DNA of 29,176 bases from Elysia marginata. Its lineage: Eukaryota; Mollusca; Gastropoda; Plakobranchidae. Of this stretch, positions 1 to 9,600 are shown in pieces (the first letter of the stretch is position 1; the number at the start of each line of letters is the position of its first letter). Below the pieces are notes generated by a model, which saw only the letters and a program-made list of their open reading frames with translations, was not told where the DNA came from and did not search any database. The stretch is from assembly GCA_019649035.1 (NCBI GenBank), contig BMAT01004356.1:62221-91396 (forward strand), given 5' to 3'. A program made the position numbers and the translations under genes.

Positions 1-742
1 ATGTAGGAGACTACCGCTTTTTACACTGGCCCTGTCGTAATTATAGTAAACATGTAAAATTTTGAGCATGCTATACCGGTACTGATTTATTGAGCTTTTT
101 GCTGAATTAAATTACAAACCGCTTGCTGCTCACTTTATACAATCTGGAAGTCTAATGCTGTGACATTCACATTAGATAGTCCGTTGCAAGAAAAAAAAAC
201 AATCAGGTTTTTACTTTTAGCAATAACTTTTTTTGTGTAATGTTTTCATATTTTGCACACATGCTTCAATCAAATCATCTTACAAAATTTGTTTTTCCTT
301 TATCTGTACGCAGTATCTACACATTTGGCGATTGACCTTCATTACCTCTATTGTATTGACCTATTTTTTTATGTGTGTTGATTTTTAAATGTTTTGAATG
401 AAAATTTGAATGATAATTTTTTTTCCTCTAAGTACAACTGCACGTGCAGACTATTGCAGTTAGATATTTAAAGTTCAAAACAGTATAGTAAACGAAACAA
501 AGTGGAGATGAAGGAAAGAAATCGCCAAATGCTGCATAACAATATTGCAGACAATTTGATTTTGCTTGTACACAAAACTTTAAAATATGATTTTATAGGA
601 AAAAAGTTTTTGCTATAAAAAGCCTGGTTTTTTTTCTATTATTAAAATGAAACGGACTGTGTTATGTTTTGCGTGATTGTTAATTTCTAACTTGTTAGGT
701 ATGATAATTTAACAAGGCCACACACGTGTCAGCTGTATTGTT
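1..742. other. Upstream flank, no gene seen
   Basis: AT-rich non-coding sequence with short A and T runs. No convincing frame, RNA or repeat boundary. Confidence 0.6.
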
Positions 743-838
743 TGTTGATTTGTTGTTTTGTTTTTTGTTTTTTTTTTTGTTGTTTTTTTTTTTGTTTTGT
801 TTTTTTGTTGTTGTTTTGTTTTTGGGGGGTTGGGGGGA
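743..838. repeat. T/G low-complexity tract ending in G runs
   Basis: T-rich repeat with interspersed single G, closing with two G6 runs (823-836). Frames over it are Phe/Cys/Val homopolymer artefacts. Confidence 0.85.
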
Positions 839-1315
839 CATGCAAAGCTTATGGTAATGTGGTTTGTGTTGCGTGTGCGTGTTATGTGGACTTACATGTT
901 GTTTTTATTTTTGTCAGTTTTGTTTTTGTATAGTTTATTAACTTACACAATCCGGATCTGTAAAATTTCTAAATAACATCTTCTCGATAGAGTAATAAAT
1001 ATTTTTTATTGAACGACCTAGAACTTCAAGTCATCATGCTCCAGCAAGTTAACCCTGTCAACTGTAAAATTACTCATTTATCTTAACCTTGACGTCCTGG
1101 CATAGGCACGGTCAAATGGCCTAGTTGTCCCATTTAGATTTAGAATTAGATGCCCTATATAAAGTACTGACGATTAAAAGCAAAGAGCCTACAAAGTTGG
1201 AAAAAAAACAGTGGCAGGGGACACACATTTCACATAAAATAATGTATACAACATATACATACATGTATACATTTTAAGTGTGTGTATGTTTTAGTTATTA
1301 AAATAGTAACAGAAG
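839..1315. other. Non-coding, nothing recognised
   Basis: AT-rich sequence without a supported gene. Short palindromic ACATGTAT near 1261-1270 only. Confidence 0.5.
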
Positions 1316-1377
1316 TACTACTGCTGCTGCTGCTACTACTGCTACTGCTACTACTACTATTACTACTATTACTATTG

Positions 1378-1457
<80 letters not shown>

Positions 1458-1467
1458 GCTACTACTG
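1316..1467. repeat. (CTA)n/(CTG)n trinucleotide microsatellite
   Basis: About 150 bases of CTA with interspersed CTG at the left and ATT/ATTG-type interruptions near 1358-1376, then a long pure CTA run to 1456. Open frames on both strands are poly-Leu, poly-Ser or poly-Val artefacts. Confidence 0.97.
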
Positions 1468-2572
1468 GTAGTAATAAGTCTACTGGGCATAAGGTTGCCA
1501 TGACTATTGGACTGTTTTTAATGATGATTCTAACCCTGAGATGTACTTATAATACGTAAAAAATCTACATGACGTTCTTCGCTTCTTGTGCTGCTGAGGG
1601 GAAAATAATTCTTAGCTTTCTGTAAAGGTAGATATTCGCATGAATTTTAGCAACGATGCTCTTTATAGTAATGTTGGTCAAAATGGTAGGCTTTAAAAAT
1701 GCAATATACCGACAATTTTTTGTCAAGTCTAGGCAAACTTGGCTAACTGCTACAGTGAATAACGCACACGTCTGATATTTTACTGACCACAGATCTCCTC
1801 AACCGGGTTTAGCAGCTGGTACCGGACAGTGTCCCATTTCCAAAAGAGTCGAGTTAAATAAAGCGTACCATTGTCATACTCAGTCACTGGTTGGCAATTT
1901 TTGTTAATACTTCAGCAAGGAGAGAATCTTCTAGTGCGGTTGCGGCATGATTCGTATACCACATAAAATACGAATAGGAATCTGTCAAGTGAATGTGCAA
2001 TCGGTTAGGTATGAAGTTTTTTGTTGTTGTTTTTTTAACTTGTTGTTTTTTTCTGTTTCTTTTTCCTTGCTTTTTTGTTGCTTTTTAGCCTCGCTGTCGT
2101 TTTCAACCTCAACAAATAAACATCAGTAGGGGCCTACTAATAGCGACCTAAATAGAATTTTCAAATTAATGTCGTAATCAGCTTGAATAATAGTATTCGT
2201 ATCTGTTCACGATTCATAAAAATTATAAATCTTAATTTTAAAATCATGCTCTTCTCATGTGGGCCCTATCTGTTGAACTGGCGAGCTTCTGGGACAGACC
2301 GATTATCCTCTTTTATAATCGATTATGACCCACAGCGCTTTCCCATCCTGCTGGTTTATTGCTTTCACCGAGGATTATGGTGCAACGTACATAAAACTTG
2401 CGCCGTCCCTAGCATAAAGTTTGGCCTGTTCGGTTGCTGCTGAAATGCTCTGCCACGAATGAGCGGTAAAAAGTCCGTACAATGGTCAAGGCTTGTATTG
2501 AACAAAAAAACTAGCTTCTGGCGCTTACATATTATATACGAGTTCCACACTTTCCCGAATTTTCAACGTATA
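1468..2572. other. Non-coding flank, nothing recognised
   Basis: Contains a T-rich stretch (2018-2090) and a 7-bp stem with an 8-base loop at 2300-2321. Frames of 60-86 codons here have no family resemblance. Confidence 0.5.
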
Positions 2573-2646
2573 TGAGAGAGAGAAAGAGGTAGAGAGAGAG
2601 AGAGGGGGGATAGAGAGAGAGAGAGAGGGAGGGGGAGAGAGAGAGG
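2573..2646. repeat. (GA)n purine microsatellite
   Basis: Imperfect GA tract with G5-G6 interruptions. Almost pure purine on the plus strand, so a triplex (H-DNA) candidate. Confidence 0.95.
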
Positions 2647-3534
2647 ATTTCATGTGGCGTGTTTCTTTCTTTGCGTACTTTCAGTGGTTTTAGTAAAACA
2701 TAGCTAGGCCTCTAACAAAAGCAAGTAAAATTTAAACATGTACAACCAGGTATTTTCAAGTTTAAAACCATTCTAGCAGAAATAAAAGTAAGTTGAATGC
2801 CTGTTGAACTATGTGTTAGTGTCAACATTGCTCAATCTGAAGGAATCCTTTTCAAACAATGTTCCTTGTAGTGAGACCACGCCGGATTGCCCGCAATATT
2901 GTGCGACTCTGATGATCCATCGTGTGGTGAAAACCGTCCAGCCATGGGAGCGACCTAAGGTGGAAAATTAGGGGGCTGTAAACGAGGCCAAACAAATCTT
3001 CGAAGTAAAAGATGTAACCTAATCAGCTAAACTTATCGGGCCAGAAATGCCTGCAGGGAAAAGGGGGTGGAGTGGGGGTCTATAGTAAGATGTTGACTAA
3101 AGGCAGAAAACCAAGACAAAAGAGTCATGTCATTGATGAATCATTGAAGAAAACTGAAAATGATTGAACATCTGAGAGGTTTAAGAGGTCGGTTCAATCA
3201 CCTAAAAAAAAAAAACCTTTCGGCGACGTCGGATACCGGTGATGCTGTCAAGATCTCGTAGGTTACAGATTACAGACTTTAAGCAGCATCGCGTGAGTAC
3301 GACGGGAACGTCTGTGGGTCTGTTTTTATAAACTGCTTTCATTATTTTTATAGTTTCCTCAATCTGCTTTCCCGATTTTCACGTACGCGTAGCTAGACAC
3401 GGTGCGTGTGCTTAAGGTCTCTATTGTGAAGTGACGGCTGACGCATGGCCCCTTTACAACGAGTGCAATTATGATCGAAATGCACGTCTTCAAGCCTAGA
3501 TATTGCAAGACAGAGAGACGACCTACTCACTATG
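2647..3534. other. Non-coding flank with raised CpG toward its right end
   Basis: No gene recognised. CpG density rises from about 3220. A GTGAGT at 3292 could be a donor of an unseen non-coding exon, but nothing independent supports it. Confidence 0.4.
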
Positions 3535-3756
3535 CGAAGGCATATATAAGGTCTCCATTAAGTTCACCACCCACTTGGCGATCGGGACGCACGCAGTGAC
3601 GAGTGTCACGAACCTGCGTCCAAATTGCATCATGGTTGGGAAAGTTGAGTGAAAATAGGGAATTCCCGCGTCCAGGCCGCCGGCCGCGCCAGAAATTCAA
3701 AATAGCAAACGAAGATAAATTTTTTTTTTGCTGTGACCGCCGGCGAGTCTCACCCG
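3535..3756. promoter_or_regulatory. CpG-rich patch with TATA-like box, candidate distal promoter
   Basis: About 19 CpG dinucleotides in 222 bases, against a CpG-poor, AT-rich background. TATATAAG lies at 3543-3550, with GC-rich sequence 30-200 bases downstream. It could be the promoter of a non-coding first exon of NAA35 (about 2.9 kb upstream of the ATG), of an unseen neighbour, or an unmethylated repeat fragment. No coding frame here resembles a known family. Confidence 0.25.
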
Positions 3757-4374
3757 AGCTAAAAATCATAATACAACATTTCAAATATAACTAAAAAAAA
3801 CTATCCTGAAATCATAATCCTCACGTAATTCTAATTATTATTATTTGATACCAAACACAAACATACTATTCCAACATAAAGCAGAAAAGAAATTAATCAA
3901 ATTATGAGATTTGCTAATCCGATCAATAGCCCCACCCAGAGCCTTGAAACACTAACAGACGAAGAAGATTTTGACCAGGATCTAGGAAGGAGAAGAAAAA
4001 AATATGACAGTAGGCTTTTGTAAGCCCGCCCGCCCGATGGGTGATGTCATCTGATGGATCGAGCACCAGTCGGAATAGTTCGTGTACCGGTATTGTAATA
4101 GAGTCGCAACATTCTATCATTCACACATTCGCAGTCCCTTTGAAACCTCCCTGGGACCAGGCATATGCTTAGAGAGTGCGCCAATAAAAAGCGATCGACT
4201 TTGTCGTAGGCTGAAAGGACTAAGTCTTCCTTCTTTTATAAAGTCACCGAGCAAGCACTCCTTCAGGAGACTTTGTAATGTTTACCACACAAGCACGTCG
4301 CAGCTACCCTTTATAATATAATTTCGTCCATAATGTTTGTTTTTATATATTTTTTTAAATAAAGCGACTAGGCG
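3757..4374. other. Non-coding flank, nothing recognised
   Basis: Includes a short CCCG-repeat at 4024-4035. A plus-strand frame at 4082-4321 has no recognisable similarity. Confidence 0.4.
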
Positions 4375-4609
4375 CGGTCCTTCCTAGACATAGCCAGTGC
4401 CGGGACCATAGCTTGATCTCGTACAGGTCTCATAAGTGGTGGGTTGATAAATTCTCGGTCGCAGACACTTTTCATTTTTTTAAAAGAAAGACCTTATTAT
4501 ATTAGTTGTCTGGTTGACAAAGATTAAGTTTTTTTTTTAAAGTCTACATTATTACTGTGTGCGGATGGGTGCCAGTCACTCTAGAAAATAACAGGAGACT
4601 GCCCCACCA
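4375..4609 (+). repeat. Unknown dispersed repeat, copy A
   Basis: Diverged copy of the sequence at 5773-6002 in the same orientation. Shared ordered blocks: GCCAGTGC-GGGACCATAG, GTGGTGGG, GGTC-CAGACACTTTT, AAAATAAC-GAGACTGC (near) and CCCCACCA. No coding capacity is evident. Confidence 0.75.
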
Positions 4610-5050
4610 ACAAATTAGGGACTTCCACCGCAACAAGTTAACGAAAGGATAGAAAAAAAAACCCTTGCCAACTGATGCAGCAGCTGGCCGTTGAATGCGA
4701 CAATCATGAATGGGGTAATTAAAATACCGGTAGCCTGAGACAAAAATACCAGGCCTTCTTAATAAAAGCTCATATAAATACACTAAGTCTCTCGTAAAAC
4801 CAAACTAAAAGCAGCAGCAGCTACAGCAAATAAAAGCATGATTGTAAAGAAACAGGCAACCCGGGTATCCTATTGTGACAGTAGGTCACAAACAAGGATT
4901 TTGGTTTCAACTATCAACACTACCTTTATGATCTTGATCATGAAGATGTACGTTATCAACGTTCCATTTTTTAAGGGGAGATCACTCAGAACTATTTTCG
5001 AAGCATCATTTTTTCACCTACGCCTGCAACTGTGCAAGTCTCCTCAAATT
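4610..5050. other. Non-coding spacer between repeat copy A and CTAG island
   Basis: No gene recognised. A 75-codon plus frame (4838-5065) has no family resemblance. Confidence 0.45.
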
Positions 5051-5606
5051 CTAGATCTATCCTAATCGGAATTTATAAAAATTCACGAACTTTTCGTTAA
5101 AAAGTAAAGAGTCTGTGGATATAAAGATTCGGCGGGTAGATTCATCATGATTTAGACTAGGATTCTAGATCAATCAAGTATTAAATTAACCCTCTAGCTA
5201 GTCCTAGGCCACTGGCCTAGCCCAAGGAACGGAGTGGACTCACGTCAGCCCTGCCTTTCACGTAAGATCGACTTTTATTTTGATTTTAGGCTTTCCCACT
5301 ATAATTAGCGGCTAGATCTACTCCTTGTTGAGATAGTCTTTACCTTTTAGGGCTACAAGCTTATAGATATACAGAGTTTGGATAGCTTAGACTAGTAAAT
5401 TGCTATTTACAGCTAGACGATGTAACATTTTAGGGGCTACTACAGTTACTACTAGATCTAGACTAGATTCTATACCTACTTTTATTGCTTAAAATTTTCA
5501 CACTATTTTCAAATTATCGAGACCCAAATCTGCATATGAGCTCATGACTCCTTTAAACTTTAAGGTTCTATCTAGATCTAGAAGTAGTTTTTTATGATTA
5601 TTCTAG
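5051..5606. repeat. CTAG-rich island
   Basis: CTAG occurs 16 times in 556 bases (5051, 5157, 5165, 5194, 5198, 5204, 5217, 5312, 5392, 5413, 5452, 5458, 5463, 5572, 5578, 5603), often within CTAGATCTAG. From base composition about two would be expected. No open frame or unit period is visible. Confidence 0.6.
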
Positions 5607-5772
5607 GCGACAGCATTTCCGCATCAGGGTGCCACATTTATTGTACCTAAAAAGTCTTGTCCATTATCATGTTTGTTTAAATAACAAAATATGAAGTGAC
5701 TTATACAAGTTATAGCATGGTCATCCAGCAATTTGTTTTAATAAAAATAAAAAAACTATTATACTTATAGTA

Positions 5773-6002
5773 TGGTCCTCCTGCCAGTGCTGGGACCATA
5801 GTAAGAAATAGCTTTTAAAAGTGGTGGGCTAATTCCTGGTCCCAGACACTTTTGAAATTTTTTACAAAAGACTTTACCCTTTATTGCCTGGGTGTCAAAA
5901 GATGAAGTTTTTTTCTTGTAATGTAAGCCTGTGTCCACTCGATCATCTATGCCAATGGCAATGCCAGTTAGTCTGGAAAATAACGGAAGACTGCCCCACC
6001 AC
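5773..6002 (+). repeat. Unknown dispersed repeat, copy B
   Basis: Second copy of the 4375-4609 repeat, ending ~530 bases before the NAA35 ATG. It opens with a GGTCC...GGACC inverted pair (5774-5800), holds an 11-bp imperfect stem (5817-5853), and has GTGGTGGG at 5821 mirrored by CCCACCAC at 5995-6002. This suggests a small foldback or MITE-like unit. Confidence 0.75.
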
Positions 6003-6531
6003 CTTCCTCAATCTCTGGTACATGTCTTATAAATGTGTTCAGTTTTGGCTTTGTATTTTCTTCAATAATTACATTACTGCAGTCTTGTGCGTTCTTCAAA
6101 TGTAATATGACTTTGCGGATTGAAGGGATACTTGTGGCATTTAAATGCAGATCTCTCATCCGTGTCTGTTTTAACAACGCTTACATTTTATCAATTCTGG
6201 ATCGCGATCTATATATAAACTATCGCACCATGTTTTGTATGGTCGTTATTGAAAGATGCCTTGCTCTTGTAAATTATGTGTGTACATAGAGTGAAATCTT
6301 TTCAATTTGCAACGGTGATACCTTTGGGTTTGACTTTGAGTATGAGATGTCTTTCTTTTTTTCAGGTCTGGTTGTAACCCGTTGTACTCTTTTTTTTTTT
6401 TTGTGTGGACAGATATCTTTCACTCTCATTCTCACTTTTCAAAACATGTTCCAAGTTTTGCTTGTATAGAAAAATTGAAAATTCTTTTGTAAAAGAATGA
6501 TCTAAAACTTCCAATATTTTCTCCCACAACA
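6003..6531 (+). promoter_or_regulatory. NAA35: NAA35 5' proximal flank / probable 5' UTR
   Basis: T-rich sequence directly before the first ATG. Two plausible 3' splice sites (AG at 6364-6365 after a T-rich run, and AG at 6411-6412 after a long T tract at 6389-6402) suggest the coding exon may begin as an internal exon joined to an upstream non-coding exon. If transcribed, the leader contains two tiny upstream ORFs: ATG 6446 to TAG 6467-6469, and ATG ATC TAA at 6497-6505. No TATA box is evident here. Confidence 0.4.
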
Positions 6532-6671
6532 ATGAACAGCTGCAGCATGGCTAGTGAAGCAGCAGAGCAAGAAGGCATTGATCAGCCAAAGTTTAATTGG
6601 ATGGACATCACACAGGAGTTTTTCTCTGCAAGCTCGCAGCTTCATCTTGGTGAATTGGTTCATACGAATAT
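6532..6671 (+). CDS. NAA35: NAA35 coding exon 1
   Basis: Codes residues 1-46 plus two bases of codon 47. It contains [10 protein letters not shown] and [10 protein letters not shown], which match the conserved start of the Mak10 domain. Donor GTGAGT follows at 6672. The first residues are poorly conserved, so the start could be ATG 6532 or 6547. Confidence 0.9.
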
Positions 6672-9600
6672 GTGAGTAATATAAATTAAAAAAAAAAATA
6701 AGGCCTACATTTTTAAAACTCTTTCAAATCTTTGTAGTTTTCAATATTAAAATGATATTGAAGAAAGAGAAAATTCTTTCCTCAGTATAAAATGAGCAAG
6801 TGCACTACAGTCATCTTTAAAAACAAAATGAAGCTCTCAATCATCTCCAGTAACTGGTGTTGGTGTCTTAATGCAAGTTTTGGCTTTGCCTTCCATCAAT
6901 ACATTTATTTTTTTTCATTTTATAGGTTTGGTCTCTTTGAAGCTATGTCTGCCATTGAAATGATGGATCCAAAGATGGATGCCGGGATGTTGTGCAATCA
7001 AATCAAGAGAAAGGTTTTAACCTTAGAGCAGTCAATAGAGGTATAATGTCATAAGTCGTACAATTTCTTTCAAACTTTAATAGATCAAATTCAGACAAGT
7101 GCTTCTAAAGCTCCTTATCTATGAGCATGTCTCTCTCAGGCAGTGACAACAAGCTATTGATTAAATGTATTTGATGATGGACAGAGTATTTTCCTGTAAT
7201 GAAGAACATAGAATATAGTATTTGTGTAAAAAGGACTCGAAGTTCTACATACCCTTTTTGGAGACTGCACAATAAACAACACACTATTATAACAATAGCA
7301 TTGTTTTGCGAGGTGTTTTGAAGTCAGAAGTAAACACAGGAACTGCCTCAGCATGAAAAGCAGTAATAGGTGAAACATTAATGATAGGATATTTTTCTAG
7401 CCCCTAGGACCAATGCTATGTATGCTTAAATGTTCTGGGTAGTGAACATGAATTTATAGATTGCCCATAGATATTTTTAGATTTCTTAGGGATCATATTC
7501 ATCCAGCAGAAAATTTATACTATATTCCTTTCCACCCCTCTGGTCCCCCAAGCTCTCTATCACTTAAACTTCCTATTCTTTATTTATATTTTTTGCCAGA
7601 TATACTATTCACTCTAAAAATCAAAGCTAGTGCAATGAAAAAAGTTCTTATGAAATAATAAAAATATTGATTATCACTATTCAGCAGTTTTCATTGTATC
7701 ATTAATAAAAAAAAAGGAAGCTAAGAAATAATAATGTGAAATTTATTGTGATTATTTTCATTTCCACTCATTTCTAGAATGGATCTGTAAAAATTTCAAG
7801 ACTGGAACACAACGAACTTATTGGTATAATGGATGCATCTCTTGCTTGTTTGGTAAGGATTGACCATGACTCAAACCTCATTAGCAATAGGATAAATTGT
7901 TTCTGTTATTCACTCTTTTGATAAAACAGGAAACTGTCCCATAGGTTTCAATGCAAGTGATAGGTTTATTCTGTGATTTAGATGAATTTTAGTATTAGTA
8001 ACTAATAAAGACCAGTTCGGATATTTTTAAACCCCTGGAACAAAATTTAACTTTGAATGATTGAAAATAAAACTATCAGCATACATTATTGAAGGTGGAT
8101 AAAATCTTTAGTTTGAATATAGTTCAAATTGAGCAAATAATTGAATTTTTAAGGTTTAAACTATGGATTCTATTGTTATTATTGTATCACTTATTTGTAG
8201 TAGTGAGATGCATGTCAGATAATATTAATAAAATGAAATAAATTTAGCATTTTGGTTTATAAAGAAATTAGTTTTTGAATTTATAGTTTGCATACTGCTC
8301 ATACATCTTTATTTCAGGTAACATGGATAGAAGGACACTCACTTGCCCAAACAGTTTTTACCAATCTGTACTTGCACAATCCATACATCATAGAGGATAG
8401 GTGCCTCAAATGCTTTAGTATTGTTATGCTGAAGACAGTGGATATCATAAGAGAAAGGATTAACAGAGCTGGCACTGTTGAGGAGGTAAAGTGTCTTGTC
8501 TGAATGTTGTAATTTATTTGCATTTGGGGAAAGTGTAAAAGTAAAAGAATGGCTTGATTTTTTTGTTGTTGTCATGATTTCAGCTTAATTCATAATTACT
8601 GCTAGTTACCTTATACATTTCCTTCATTACTTCTTTTGCAGTGTCTGCCTCCACTATTATTCAATCTTTCAAGGAAAAATTGTGAATCGTTTGCTTCAAT
8701 CATCAACTCTTATTTTACTTTGCCAAGTTACAATCAAATGGGTATCAGTCATTATTGTAAACTAAGTATACTAGGCTGTTCAGTTTTTCCTCATTCTGGT
8801 GCAGGGGTGAGAACAAAATTCATCTTTATGATAATTCTACATCTCTAAAAAATACACATATTTTTCCTTGTTCTGCTTATCAAGACTGCTCTGGTACAAT
8901 TCTCTTTTCATTTATCTGGCATAAGAACGGTTTTGGAGTCAATCTAAATATTGTAAAATCATGCTGTTACAATCCAGGCAAAAAGCTAGTATCCACCCTC
9001 GACAAACAAAAGACGACTATGCTTTTTTGTAAAGATAAAATTTACCAATTTTACTGCTGTGTATTTTTAGATCATATGATTTCACTGTTTATTGACTGAA
9101 ACACTTAGTAAGAGTTTAAATGTTTGTGAAAAAAACTTTATTCTATTTAGTGATGATTAAAAATGAATCCAATCTTAGTCTGTATTATATTCTAAAGCCC
9201 TGGTAACAACAATCCTGTTCTTTATACTTCAGTGTGTTTAAGCTGTTAAAAATGTTCATTATTTTCATGTGAACCTAACTTAATGGGAGCCAAAAGTTAA
9301 GGCAGCAGCTTGTCCACATTCACTGGTAGCTGTCGTTATAAATCTATGTTATTGAAACTACAGGAAGACTTTCAACCCATGTCTTATGGGTTCAAAATGG
9401 CTGGGGATGTGTCTGAATCTCGAGCTATTGGAATGATCAAAGAAGTTGAAGAGGAATATGGAAAACTTAGCAAGGTTTGTTTATTGCATGTGCTTAGATG
9501 TTATTGCTTTGGTTTCTATTAAGAAAAACAAAGTGGAATTCTGTGTCTCTGCTATAGAGACAACTGTACTGGCTGCCTGATGAAAAAAGAATAAAAACAT

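Noticed and set aside
742..976. Overlapping Phe/Cys-rich frames
   Set aside because: Produced by the T/G low-complexity tract; no family resemblance.
1230..1503. Long open frames on both strands (poly-Leu, poly-Ser, poly-Val)
   Set aside because: Translations of the CTA microsatellite; homopolymer artefacts.
2183..2443. 86-codon plus-strand frame
   Set aside because: No recognisable domain, no splice or regulatory context, typical chance length.
3530..3784. 84-codon minus-strand frame over the CpG-rich patch
   Set aside because: No family resemblance; open mainly because GC-rich sequence has fewer stops.
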